A DNA stretch of 64,000 nt from JAVVXB01 sp036651815. GTDB taxonomy: Bacteria; Bacillota; Clostridia; Christensenellales; CAG-138. Positions 16,767-25,647 of this stretch are shown here, piece by piece. Under the pieces are notes generated by a model. The model did no database searches and was not told where the DNA came from. It saw only the letters and a list, made by a program, of their open reading frames with translations. Made by a program: the position numbers and the translations under genes. The stretch covers positions 46,643-110,642 of the forward strand of contig JAVVXB010000004.1 of the NCBI GenBank assembly GCA_036651815.1, read 5' to 3'. The stretch's first letter is position 1; each line of letters begins with the position of its first letter.

Positions 16767-17972
16767 ATGCGCGTTGTCGGCATCATCGCGGAATACAATC
16801 CGCTGCATAATGGGCATATCTACCACCTCGAGCAGGCAAAAGCGCAAACAGGTGCTGAGTATTGCATTGTCGTGATGTCCGGAAATTTCGTACAGCGCGG
16901 CGAACCAGCCTGCACAGACAAGTTTACCCGCACTGAATGGGCACTAAAAGCTGGCGCTGATCTCGTGCTGGAGCTCCCAAGCATCTATGCCGTCTCCAGT
17001 GCGGAACGTTTTGCTCTGGGCGGTGTACGCACACTCTTTGGTACAGGCGTCGTCACGGATCTGGCTTTTGGCTGTGAGGAGCCAGATCTTTCGACGCTCT
17101 ATCAGCTTGCCGATATCCTTACAACGGAACCGCCGGCGTTTCAGGCAGCTTTGCATGAGCAGCTCAAGCTGGGCAAATCCTATCCACGCGCACGGTTTGA
17201 GGCTCTGGCCAATTATGGCGTGCCGGATAATATGTTAGAAGCCATTGTCCAACCCAACAATATACTTGCCATTGAGTATCTGCATGCGATTGGAATCTAT
17301 GCCCCATCCATTCAGCCGCAGCCAATCACGCGCATCGGTTGCGGCTACAATAGCGAGAATCTGACCGGTGAAATCTCCAGTGCCACGGCCATTCGTCTCG
17401 CAATCAAGCAAGGTAACCGGGACGTGCTTAACGCCATGCCATCTTTCGTTGGCGGAGCGCTATTCTATGATGATAACTTTGTCATTTCTCAGTCCTCGTT
17501 GAGCGACATGATGCTATATGCCATTCGTACGCTCCGTCCTGAGGATCTCATGGAAATTCCGGAAGTGAACGAAGGCTTTGAAAATGTGCTGTATAAGGCT
17601 GCAAGGAGTGTCAATCACATTGAAGCCTTCTATGATACTGTCAAAAGCAAGCGCTACACGCTTGCACGTGTCAAACGCATTGCCGTATGCGCCCTGCTGG
17701 GCATCACCGCCGATCAAATCCATGCGACTATTCATAGTCAGGAGGGTTCTTATCTGCGCGTATTGGGGTTTAAAAAAGATGCCCGTTCTCTGCTCTCCAT
17801 GATTGGAAAGTACAAGCGGATTCCAATGATTTTACGCAATTCAGATATCGAAAACTGTCCGTTGATCGTACAACGCAATCTCGAGACCGATATGCTCAGC
17901 ACCGATTTAATTGCCTATGCAACACAACGCGAAATCCGCCGCGATCTTAGCGGTGCAATAATGCTGGAATAA
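16767..17972 (+). CDS. tmcAL: tRNA(Met) cytidine acetate ligase TmcAL
   Basis: A 401-residue protein beginning MRVVGIIAEYNPLHNGH; the HNGH at 14-17 is the nucleotidyltransferase HxGH motif. Further family stretches include VMSGNFVQRGEP and GISSATAIR-like EISSATAIR. TmcAL uses acetate and ATP to make N4-acetylcytidine at the wobble position of elongator tRNA-Met. GGAGGGG five bases before ATG sets the start. It faces pta-ackA; acetate is both the product of that operon and the substrate here, which may be coincidental. Confidence 0.9.
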   Translation: MRVVGIIAEYNPLHNGHIYHLEQAKAQTGAEYCIVVMSGNFVQRGEPACTDKFTRTEWALKAGADLVLELPSIYAVSSAERFALGGVRTLFGTGVVTDLAFGCEEPDLSTLYQLADILTTEPPAFQAALHEQLKLGKSYPRARFEALANYGVPDNMLEAIVQPNNILAIEYLHAIGIYAPSIQPQPITRIGCGYNSENLTGEISSATAIRLAIKQGNRDVLNAMPSFVGGALFYDDNFVISQSSLSDMMLYAIRTLRPEDLMEIPEVNEGFENVLYKAARSVNHIEAFYDTVKSKRYTLARVKRIAVCALLGITADQIHATIHSQEGSYLRVLGFKKDARSLLSMIGKYKRIPMILRNSDIENCPLIVQRNLETDMLSTDLIAYATQREIRRDLSGAIMLE

Positions 17973-18018
17973 TTGCGGTGCTATTCGGCAATATGGGGGA
18001 TTCTCCCGGTGTTGTTTC

Positions 18019-18795
18019 TCATTGGATGAGTTTTATAATTTGGGGCAACGCCTGCATTGCTGTTCGCCGTCCCTCGGCAATGCAATCCGCAACGCGATCC
18101 ATCTGAAAATGACCTTTGATGTACAGCACCTCCGGCACAAGCATGAGGTCGCTCTGTTCCCGTCTGTATTTCGTCATTTCCCATTGCATGATATTGATTG
18201 TATGATTCATGAGGGTATAAGCGTTCATATCGGTTACATCCACTTCTCCACCGTGATACCCGACATCAACCCCGATCACGACATCCATGCCACGGTCCCG
18301 CAGCGCCTTGCAGGGAACGCGTTCTATTACGCCACCATCAATATAGGTTTTTCCATTGAGCTGCACTGGCTGAAAAATTGCCGGAATGGACATGCTCGCA
18401 CGCACAGCCTCGTGCAAAACGCCATCTTCCAAAACATCTAGGCAGGCATTTGTTGCATCCACTGCAACGCAACAAAACGGGATTCTCGTTTGGACAAATG
18501 TTTTGTTATGCGTAAAAATTTTCACGAGTTCCTCAATCTTATCCCCCCGGAGCAATCCACCGGATAAGGGGTTCTTGATATCCAGATAGCTTCGTACATT
18601 CATGGAGGTCAAAAATTTCTCCAGCATATTGAGATCGGTCCCGACCGCATAGATCGAGCCAATAATGGCGCCAATGCTGCTGCCTGCGATCATATCGATG
18701 GGAATGTGATTCTCTTCCAAAACTTGTAATATTCCAATGTGGGCAAACCCTTTCGTGCTGCCTGCGCCGAGCGCAAGTCCGATTTTTTTTTGCAT
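18019..18795 (-). CDS. Patatin-like phospholipase, RssA/YlbK type
   Basis: A 258-residue single-domain patatin. The oxyanion loop is GAGSTKG (10-16), the nucleophile Ser40 lies in GSSIG (38-42) and the catalytic aspartate is Asp153 in DGGVIER. Such proteins are predicted acyl hydrolases at the cytoplasmic face of the membrane; substrates are mostly unknown. ATG 18795 follows GAGGGG by six bases. Downstream of its divergent neighbour is ylbJ; ylbK and ylbJ also lie close together in Bacillus, which supports both calls. Confidence 0.85.
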   Translation of the reverse strand: MQKKIGLALGAGSTKGFAHIGILQVLEENHIPIDMIAGSSIGAIIGSIYAVGTDLNMLEKFLTSMNVRSYLDIKNPLSGGLLRGDKIEELVKIFTHNKTFVQTRIPFCCVAVDATNACLDVLEDGVLHEAVRASMSIPAIFQPVQLNGKTYIDGGVIERVPCKALRDRGMDVVIGVDVGYHGGEVDVTDMNAYTLMNHTINIMQWEMTKYRREQSDLMLVPEVLYIKGHFQMDRVADCIAEGRRTAMQALPQIIKLIQ

Positions 18796-18878
18796 CAATA
18801 TCCCCTCATAAATCCAGATTGCAATCCGGAATCAAACTTTTTTGTATTATAACATAATGACAGCGGATATGCTGAACT

Positions 18879-19883
18879 ATGAAATATCTACCGCCAATTA
18901 TCATTTTTCTGTTTTGCCTGCTTCTGCTCTTCTTTCCCGAACTTGTCCAGAGCAGTGCAAGCGAAGCGCTCACGCTGTGGTGGTCCCGCGTACTGCCGAG
19001 CTTGTTCCCATTCTATGTGCTCACCAGCATGTTGAATCGCACCAGATGGTTGCAAGAAATTTCCACCCATAATGGATGGTCAGCCGTGCTATGCTTTTCA
19101 ATCGGTGGTTTCTCCGGTTATCCAACAGGCGCACGGCTCTCCCGCTTGTTGGGGAGGGAAACTCTTGCCCCATTTTGCAATCTATGCAGTCCAATTTTCC
19201 TGCTCAGCGTGGTATCCATCGGCATGTACGGCAACGCCGCAATGTTCGCACCACTTGCCATTGCCCACTATGGCACCGCCCTGCTTTCCCTTTTGATTCA
19301 TTTTTTGTTCTCCGAACAAGAAGATTCCAGTGTAACCGGATTGAATCCAATAAAAGGAAGCATCATCAGCGATATCGGTGACAGCATGTTTGCCATGATT
19401 CGAATCGGCGGCTGCATTCTGTTTTTCTATGTCGCCTCACAGTTGATCGAACATCTTATATTTGGCACATCTTATCCGCTGCTACAAGTCCTCTTCACGG
19501 GTATCTTTGAAGTCACCATCGGATGCAGCAACGCTGTACAATTGCACTTTCCACCCCGCGTTACCGCCGGGTTGCTGGCTTTCTTTGTTTCCTTCGGCGG
19601 ACTGAGTATATTCTCCCAAGCCATGCTGGTTGCAGAGCTAAAACAGCCATTAAAATATCTTTTTTGGAAAACTGTGCAAGCATTTTCTGCGGCACTGATT
19701 GCTTATTTTATCACACCGCTTTTCATCCACAACACCATGCCGGTGCTGCAAAATGCCGCAGAAATCTATGCGCAGAATTCACTCACTTGTTTTGCGTTTT
19801 TTGCAGCTGCCTGTCTTGGACTCGTTGGCTCGTATCTGTTTGCACAAATTACGCACCACATCAAGAAGGTTCATTCCGCATGA
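18879..19883 (+). CDS. ylbJ: YlbJ-like sporulation membrane protein
   Basis: A 334-residue polytopic membrane protein with about eight spans and a nucleoside-recognition (GATE) type core. The stretch GGFSGYPTGARLSRLL followed by CNLCSPIFLLSV is typical of YlbJ. In B. subtilis YlbJ is sigma-E dependent and needed for heat-resistant spores, so its presence suggests endospore formation. No convincing Shine-Dalgarno stands before the ATG at 18879, which is unusual here. It is divergent from the patatin gene. Confidence 0.8.
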   Translation: MKYLPPIIIFLFCLLLLFFPELVQSSASEALTLWWSRVLPSLFPFYVLTSMLNRTRWLQEISTHNGWSAVLCFSIGGFSGYPTGARLSRLLGRETLAPFCNLCSPIFLLSVVSIGMYGNAAMFAPLAIAHYGTALLSLLIHFLFSEQEDSSVTGLNPIKGSIISDIGDSMFAMIRIGGCILFFYVASQLIEHLIFGTSYPLLQVLFTGIFEVTIGCSNAVQLHFPPRVTAGLLAFFVSFGGLSIFSQAMLVAELKQPLKYLFWKTVQAFSAALIAYFITPLFIHNTMPVLQNAAEIYAQNSLTCFAFFAAACLGLVGSYLFAQITHHIKKVHSA

Positions 19884-19928
19884 TGTTAATTCAATCATTT
19901 GCCAGGAATCGTTCATCGTGGTCGCCTT

Positions 19929-21500
19929 CTACAGTAGTTCACTCCGATGACGTTGATTCAATTGTTTATCCACCGTATCTTTTAGCCGCACAAGGGCGTA
20001 AGCAGACAAGGGTAGCATCATCGGTATATAGATGAGCGCATACTGTGCCTTTGCTTCAAACAGCGCATGGTAAAGAAATGCGCCAAGTATTGCTAACGGG
20101 AAAATGAGCATACCATCCGTACGGTTTCTATGCCGACACAGCAGCAACAGCGCAACAGTAAAGCAGGCATAAACCAATTGTATATAAAAATTGAAGTATG
20201 TTTCCAAGTGCTTTGATGCGTTTCCATAGCAAAGGCTGAATACAAATGGAGACAGTTCTCCGCTGTGATCCCCCGCCGCGCTGCTCCATACACTCTGAAA
20301 CGACGGCGTATTCCATTGACTTGCAATCTTATAATAAGTAAATGCGGCCAAATATCGTGGACGAGATGAAAAATATCGAATGCGTCCCGCAATCTCATCA
20401 GTATATTGAGATGACATCGCCTCCGCATCGAAATCATTTTCAGCGAAAATATCGGACATCTGCGCATTATACCAACCGGAGCACATCGAAGATTCACTCA
20501 GCCCCATGAGCAGCCATGCGCTCTGTGGCATTCCCTTGCCCAGGGTTGTATCGGCACGAATTTCGTAACTTCTCTGTGCCAGCACCGGACTGACTATTGC
20601 CAGTACCGCCAACACCACAACCATGATTACCGGTTTCCACGTATGCTTACGCAACGCATGCAGCAATAGAACAATTGCGTTCGCCAGCAAAAGGATTGTG
20701 TAGTTTTTTTTGAGCAAAAGCGCAAGGGGCAGCAGTAGCGCCGCGCCGATGAGCCATGTCCAGCGTCCACCCTTTAGGTACCGTATCACGCAGTAAGTTC
20801 CCCAAAGCGCCAGCGCAAAACCGGGCAGCACCCCATAGATGAATGTACATAAAAATACGGGTTGGAGACAAAGTCCTAAAAACAATATGGATAGAAAGGT
20901 AACCCGTACATCGTCAAACAGACTGTGCGTCATCAAAACCAGTACAAGATAGGCTGCATCCACACACAATATGTTGAAATAGGGGAACAGCTGTACCAGT
21001 TGCACCGTTCCAAATATGCGTGCAAACCCTTCCGCAAACAGCAAAAATCCAGTTTGGAACGGATATAACCTGAAATACGTGGAATGTGCCAACGAAGCAT
21101 AATCATTGACCGCAAGTAGCTGCGCTTGTGCAATAATCAATTGGGAATCTGCATATGGAACGGGATTTGATGCCTGTACCCACCAAATCCCCAACGCTGT
21201 AATGACCGCCAGCATGGTAAGTGTAAGTACGCGATTGCTCCGATGGGTCACCCGACAACGCAGAAGAAGGAGTAGAAGTCCCACACAGGCAATGAGTATC
21301 AATACATTTAAAAAAAACGAATCTCTTGTAAAGAGTACATGCTCGTTGTTATCCGCAGAAAAGGCCACATCAACGGTACAAGTCACAAAAAAAGAAACCA
21401 TCGTAACTGCCGCAAATGCCAGACAGGTCAGCACAATGGAAAACGTCCCGCAAAAATCACAGATTTTCAACCGAATCGGTTTAATGAAAGATTCATTCAT
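19929..21500 (-). CDS. Polytopic membrane protein, GT-C-like glycosyltransferase candidate
   Basis: A 523-residue protein with about twelve membrane spans. After the first two spans comes PYADSQL (about 112-118), placed like the aspartate of GT-C enzymes, then YPFQTGFLLF-type loop sequence. The C-terminal part ends FEAKAQYALIYIPMMLPL, common in GT39-like and related envelope sugar transferases. A large outside loop lies between about 330 and 410. Acceptor and donor are unknown; polyprenyl-phosphate sugars would be usual. It stands alone between ylbJ (convergent) and a repeat copy, with AGGAG a little far (12 bases) from the ATG. Confidence 0.55.
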   Translation of the reverse strand: MNESFIKPIRLKICDFCGTFSIVLTCLAFAAVTMVSFFVTCTVDVAFSADNNEHVLFTRDSFFLNVLILIACVGLLLLLLRCRVTHRSNRVLTLTMLAVITALGIWWVQASNPVPYADSQLIIAQAQLLAVNDYASLAHSTYFRLYPFQTGFLLFAEGFARIFGTVQLVQLFPYFNILCVDAAYLVLVLMTHSLFDDVRVTFLSILFLGLCLQPVFLCTFIYGVLPGFALALWGTYCVIRYLKGGRWTWLIGAALLLPLALLLKKNYTILLLANAIVLLLHALRKHTWKPVIMVVVLAVLAIVSPVLAQRSYEIRADTTLGKGMPQSAWLLMGLSESSMCSGWYNAQMSDIFAENDFDAEAMSSQYTDEIAGRIRYFSSRPRYLAAFTYYKIASQWNTPSFQSVWSSAAGDHSGELSPFVFSLCYGNASKHLETYFNFYIQLVYACFTVALLLLCRHRNRTDGMLIFPLAILGAFLYHALFEAKAQYALIYIPMMLPLSAYALVRLKDTVDKQLNQRHRSELL

Positions 21501-21539
21501 AATGGTTTGTCGCTCCTATTAGGATTCATACGTCGTTTA

Positions 21540-21700
21540 ATTTAGGGTGTATTTCTAAATGCTCTGAAAAGCGTTTTCTATATCTCTTATTCCATTTCTG
21601 TACTCAAAACTCAAGATCCACCTCAAGTAAATCTGTGAATTCTCCGTTTGAACCAATAGGAAGATCCACTTGAAACCGTAATTTTCTCTTTTGAGTAGAC
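21540..21700 (-). repeat. Copy A of a diverged ~150-base repeat family
   Basis: Read on the minus strand, this stretch aligns along its length with 27216-27375 and 37305-37465. Shared blocks include CAAGTGGAT, TTCAAACGGAGAATT, CTTGAGGTGGATCTTGA and AGAAAACGCTTTTCAGAGCATTTAGAAAT in pieces. In one frame it reads FQVDLPIGSNGEF, then LLEVDLEF, stop, then KRFSEHLEI. Many differences from copy C fall on third codon positions, so the family may descend from a small protein gene. It fills most of the gap before the SDR gene. The ends TACTCAAAA (21600-21608) and TTTTGAGTA (21689-21697) are also inverted repeats. Confidence 0.65.
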
Positions 21701-21701
21701 C

Positions 21702-22622
21702 TTAAAACTGTTTTTTGGAGGCACGATAAGCCACAACTTCGTCTTTTACACCCGTAGCAAAGTCTACGGGCGTGTAGCCAAAATCTCTAGCCGCATCATC
21801 ATGCGAATACGCGCGCGGCTCCACCAGCCGCTGAACTTTTTCCCGGTAATCCACCTTCGTAAACGACATCAGAAACAGTGCCCAAGCGCCAGTGATGGCA
21901 ATCCAGTAAGGCACTGAAAAAAAAATTGCAGGCTTCTCAAGATACTCAGCTAGAATGCATAGCATATCCCGCAGTTGAATGGGCGCCTTGCCGGATAGAA
22001 CATAGCATTTTCCAGAGGTTGTTCCGGGTGCAAGCAGTACATCGGTATAGGCATACCCGAGATCCCGCCGATGCACGGGCTGCAACACAAACCGTGCGCC
22101 AGACACCACCGGAATGATTGGAAGGCGATCCACCATACGAATGAACTTGATCACGTTCTGGTCATCCATTCCGCCATAGATCATCGTAGGCCGCAGAATC
22201 GTTAAATCTATCTGTTGATCGGCAGCAAGTTTTGTAACCTCTGCATCGACTGCAAGATAATCGGAAGACGCTACCTTATACTTGGAATAGATCCCCGTGG
22301 TATGTACTAAAATAGCACGCTTTACACCCGCTTCAGCAGCGAAACGAAGCACCCGGGGTGATTCCATGATGCCAACGATGTGCAACAATGTATCCACGTC
22401 CTGCAATGCCTTCTTCAGGCAGGCATCATCAAGCAAGTCTCCGATGAACAATTCGATGGGCAGCCCGCTTGCGCGGATGCGGGAAATATCGGAAGTCGGA
22501 CGAACCATCGCACGAAAACGCATTTCTCCAAGTTCCTCACGGCGCTGCGCAAGTCGTTCAATGGCAAATTGTCCGGAATGGCCGGTTATTCCCGTCATTA
22601 ATACCAGATTATTCTTCTCCAT
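21702..22622 (-). CDS. NAD(P)-binding epimerase/NmrA-like SDR protein
   Basis: A 306-residue extended/atypical short-chain dehydrogenase. The nucleotide-binding motif is TGITGHSG (10-17), with VRPTSD as the cofactor-selecting arginine loop and YSKYK as a possible YxxxK. The region ILRPTMIYG is typical of epimerase-like SDRs. A hydrophobic stretch near residues 238-255 may touch the membrane. It overlaps the SGNH hydrolase gene upstream by 14 bases, so they form an operon. Substrate unknown; sugar-nucleotide or quinone-type reductase roles are both seen in this group. Confidence 0.75.
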   Translation of the reverse strand: MEKNNLVLMTGITGHSGQFAIERLAQRREELGEMRFRAMVRPTSDISRIRASGLPIELFIGDLLDDACLKKALQDVDTLLHIVGIMESPRVLRFAAEAGVKRAILVHTTGIYSKYKVASSDYLAVDAEVTKLAADQQIDLTILRPTMIYGGMDDQNVIKFIRMVDRLPIIPVVSGARFVLQPVHRRDLGYAYTDVLLAPGTTSGKCYVLSGKAPIQLRDMLCILAEYLEKPAIFFSVPYWIAITGAWALFLMSFTKVDYREKVQRLVEPRAYSHDDAARDFGYTPVDFATGVKDEVVAYRASKKQF

Positions 22623-23319
22623 TCATCACCAACTCTGCAATTTGCTCACCAACAAATTGCTGCCCTTTTTCAGAAAGATGCAGGCCATCTTGGCAGAGCA
22701 ACGCCGAAACAAAGGCCGAATTGGCTAGGCAACGCGCACGCAAATCCAATAGAGCCACCTGCAATTCACGGGCAACCTTTTGAACAATATGTGAATATAA
22801 CTCTTGGAATCGGTAGATCTGCTGTACATCACCAAGCCAAGTCAACAGATTTGTGGTGTTCAGCTTGTCCCCCGACAGAAATTTGAAATACCGCTCCGCA
22901 TTTATGGGCGGCGGGGTCAGCAAAATCGGGCGAATCTTTCGCTCCCTTAACCGCTGCACCATACGCTTGAGTGTGCTTTCAAACAGCTCAGGCGTGGTTG
23001 CAGGGTTATGCTGCAGCCCGGGATCAGCGGCAATCTCGTCCCACTTAAAGTTACAGTCGTTGCCGCCAAACTCTATGACCCCAGTATCGCAGGTAATTCC
23101 CTCCGCCAAATCATGCTCCATTGCCACAAGTCCTTGAGGAGCCGTATAGCCAAACTTTGCACGGTTGACGATCGATATGTCAAGCTTCTTCGCTACCACG
23201 TTCGCCGCCGTGGTGACGGAATATCCATATCGTCCACGCTGTTCATTCCAGATGACGCCCTTGCAAAGGGAATCGCCCCACACGACGACGTTCTTATCGA
23301 GAATCATTGTCGTTGTCAT
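22609..23319 (-). CDS. SGNH/GDSL-type esterase
   Basis: A 236-residue SGNH hydrolase without a signal peptide. The nucleophile block is VVWGDSLCKG (Ser17), the oxyanion asparagine lies in FGGNDC, and the Asp-His pair is in DGLHLSEKGQ near the end. These enzymes deacylate esters of sugars or lipids. ATG 23319 follows GAGGTGA by five bases; seven more upstream codons are open but unsupported. It is coupled to the SDR gene downstream, suggesting a shared substrate, which is inference. Confidence 0.85.
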   Translation of the reverse strand: MTTTMILDKNVVVWGDSLCKGVIWNEQRGRYGYSVTTAANVVAKKLDISIVNRAKFGYTAPQGLVAMEHDLAEGITCDTGVIEFGGNDCNFKWDEIAADPGLQHNPATTPELFESTLKRMVQRLRERKIRPILLTPPPINAERYFKFLSGDKLNTTNLLTWLGDVQQIYRFQELYSHIVQKVARELQVALLDLRARCLANSAFVSALLCQDGLHLSEKGQQFVGEQIAELVMNGEE

Positions 23320-23368
23320 CGCTTTCACCTCGCAATCCAAATTGTTTTATTTCTCCAAAGCAATCGAC

Positions 23369-24682
23369 TCAATAGGTTCCCGCCTGTTCGTTCTGATCCT
23401 CCTCCTGCGCATCCATCTTAGACTTGTCCGGCACGGGACCGTCCAGCACAAGTTCAGGCGGATAAATGGCATGATATGGATTCGACGGATCTGGATCGGT
23501 TGGATCCCAACCAAATTTTTTATCTTTGCTGACATAGGGTTCTTCGTAAATCAGCTTTGCGGGCGGCTCTGGAATCGGTCCGTCGCTATAGACAACATGA
23601 ACAGGCGTGCCTACGGTACAATGCATGTAGATCCAATAGGCATCAATAACGCGCATCCGCACGCATCCACCCGAAGCAGGCGTGCCAAGCTGCTCATAAT
23701 ACTTAGTGATCATGAGCTTCTTGCCGTTATCTTGTTTGATGTTTTTCCCGCCGATCGGCACCGAGTGAAACAGGTAGTTTCCCACAATGCGGCTGCTATA
23801 TTGTCCGCGATAATCTTCGCCATTCATTCCAAGCTTTTTGTAAACGTACTGCTTCACAATGTTGAATTCGCCCTCGGGCGTCATACCAAGCTTCCGTCCG
23901 GTGGAGCAGACCATCACCCGTGTCTCGTCCCATTCTCCATTCGCTGCGGTATACGCAACCACGCTCTGCGTACCAACATAGATCACCAGCAGGATATCTC
24001 CGTCTTTTTCTGGCGTGGTGGTTGGCGCATAGGCCGGAACGTTAACCGTATAGTCGATCGGCAACGAGCCTGGTATCATGGCACCGTCTGCATTCGCAGG
24101 ATAGAATACACCCTCTGCCGCATCGTCAATATCGAACGCACCGTAGACGAGATAGCCCGGGTGCTCGGCATCTGTACTTTGAAAATGTCCCGTCTTCCCC
24201 GTAGGCATATAGGCCTTACGCATGCGCACGTTTTCCGGCAGCATCAAAGGCGTGCATTGACCATAGGATTCCTGCGCAGGATCGGCCGCTTCGGTTCCAA
24301 GCAGAACGCCGGTTTCATCTGACGGATAAAACCCTGTGATGGTGCGAGTCTTCATGCCATTGGTCATTTCATCGTAGGCAGCAAATACACGATACGCAAG
24401 ACTGCCATTTTGATCCGTAAACCGGAACAATGTGATGCTTTCCGGCAACTCTGCGTTCGCAACTGTCGAATAAGCTTTTGGCACGTCATAGCCCTCTGGC
24501 ATAGTCTGTACGGTCGGTTCTGTATACTCCACAACAGGCGTAGCAAGCGGCGCTTCGGTTGTTGTAACCGGTTGCGGTGCAGAGGATACTTCTTCAATAG
24601 CCTGCGCACAGGCTAACCCCATCATGAGCAACAGCGCAACTGCACAGAGCCCAATCCATTTACTTGCGTTTTGATGTTTCAT
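23369..24682 (-). CDS. Exported L,D-transpeptidase (YkuD domain)
   Basis: A 437-residue secreted protein: basic start, hydrophobic segment 9-26 and ACAQA, giving either a signal peptidase I site after AQA or, less well matched, a lipoprotein cysteine at 25. A Thr/Pro-rich linker follows. The C-terminal YkuD domain has His306 and the nucleophile Cys340 in SGGCVRM (337-343), a variant of SHGCxR. L,D-transpeptidases make 3-3 peptidoglycan cross-links. A good promoter has its -10 only seven bases before the ATG and no Shine-Dalgarno is visible, so the mRNA looks leaderless. Confidence 0.88.
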   Translation of the reverse strand: MKHQNASKWIGLCAVALLLMMGLACAQAIEEVSSAPQPVTTTEAPLATPVVEYTEPTVQTMPEGYDVPKAYSTVANAELPESITLFRFTDQNGSLAYRVFAAYDEMTNGMKTRTITGFYPSDETGVLLGTEAADPAQESYGQCTPLMLPENVRMRKAYMPTGKTGHFQSTDAEHPGYLVYGAFDIDDAAEGVFYPANADGAMIPGSLPIDYTVNVPAYAPTTTPEKDGDILLVIYVGTQSVVAYTAANGEWDETRVMVCSTGRKLGMTPEGEFNIVKQYVYKKLGMNGEDYRGQYSSRIVGNYLFHSVPIGGKNIKQDNGKKLMITKYYEQLGTPASGGCVRMRVIDAYWIYMHCTVGTPVHVVYSDGPIPEPPAKLIYEEPYVSKDKKFGWDPTDPDPSNPYHAIYPPELVLDGPVPDKSKMDAQEEDQNEQAGTY

Positions 24683-24689
24683 GTATTCT

Positions 24690-24718
24690 ATTATAATGGA
24701 TATTGTCGTACCATTCAA
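24690..24718 (-). promoter_or_regulatory. Promoter of the L,D-transpeptidase gene, likely leaderless
   Basis: Minus strand: TTGAAT (24718-24713), 17-base spacer, TATAAT (24695-24690). The ATG begins at 24682, only seven bases after the -10 box, which puts the transcription start at or next to the A of the start codon. Confidence 0.75.
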
Positions 24719-24806
24719 CCCTTTTGCATTTACCGTTCGTGTTAACTTGTTCTGATAGAATTTCACTACCGGTGAAACTTAGTCCGGGAAATGCATTTTT
24801 AGCTTA

Positions 24807-25635
24807 GATAGTGTCTGCACAAGAAACGTGGAATCCTAATCAAAAAGGCGTGAGGAAAAGACTATTCTGTCAAAAATACAGCAGCGGCACGATTTATCAG
24901 ATAAAGCATGGGCAATTATTGAGCCTCATCTACCGGGGCAGCGCGGTCAATGAGGCGGCATTGCAAAGGATAATCGGAGTTTTATCAACGGAGTGTTTTG
25001 AATATTACGTACAGGCGCTCCATGGCGATATTTGCCGGCGGTTTATGGGAAATGGGGCACAGTTCACCAACGGTTTCGTAGATAGCGAGATAAAGGGACA
25101 TGGGAAAAGCTGCTTAAAATACTGGCGGATGAACCTGATTTCGAATGGCTCATGATTGACGCAAGTCATTGCAAGGTCCATCCCCATGCCGCCGGAGCCA
25201 GAGGTAGAAATCAAGATATGAGTTGCACAAAAGAGGGCACAATACATTCACCTTGCCGTGGATGCGAATGGTATGCCGTTCAGAATACTGATTGCAGGAG
25301 GGTACCCGAGCTGATTGCAAAGAAGCTGTTGCCTAATAGATGGCCTCTGTGCCAATGCACTGTTGACTGATCGGGGATAGAATACGCAGGAAATCGTTGA
25401 CGATGCAATTTCACAAAGGATGCTTGTTGTCATACCGCCCAACCGCAACAGGGCGGAACAGCGGGCATATGACCGTTACTTATACAAGTTAAGACACTTG
25501 GTTGAAAACGCCTTTTGCACCTGAAAAAGTGGCGCGGTATCAATACGAGATACGCTAATAACATCGCCTCGTTCCTTGTCGCTGTTCAGTCGCTATCTGT
25601 CTTTATGTTTTGGCTTAACTTGTGTAGACGTTATC
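24807..25635 (+). mobile_element. Decayed IS5-family (IS427-like) insertion sequence
   Basis: An 829-base element. The left end GATAGTGTCTGCACAAG and the inverted right end GATAACGTCTACACAAG match at 14 of 17 positions, and both are flanked by TA (TTA on the left, TAA on the right), fitting a short TA-type target duplication. The interior encodes a broken IS5-type transposase. Size and ends suit the IS427/IS1031 subgroup. The element separates the cell-envelope genes from citG and is immobile in itself, though ends could still be acted on in trans. Confidence 0.8.
24876..25635 (+). pseudogene. IS5-family transposase pseudogene
   Basis: Translated fragments match an IS5/IS427 transposase: DLSDKAWAIIEPHLPGQRG, TGAPWRYLPAVYGKWGT, the DDE-region LMIDASHCKVHPHAAGARG, LLTDRGY, and RRAEQRAYDRYLYK-like AEQRAYDRYLYKLRHLVENAF. 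In the first frame three stops (two TGA, one TAG) stand where family members have tryptophan TGG, and the reading frame shifts around 25215-25240, 25305-25330 and near 25517 (one T missing before the LKKWRG part). The protein cannot be made. Confidence 0.88.
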
Positions 25636-25647
25636 TAATATCCTTCA

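Noticed and set aside
23165..24322. 385-codon plus-strand reading frame opposite the SGNH and L,D-transpeptidase genes
   Set aside because: Spans two real genes and the gap between them without any family motif or ribosome site.
24876..25240. Possible TGA-as-tryptophan code suggested by the transposase
   Set aside because: Other genes in the window end at TGA and use TGG for tryptophan; the element also has TAG and frameshifts, so it is a pseudogene.
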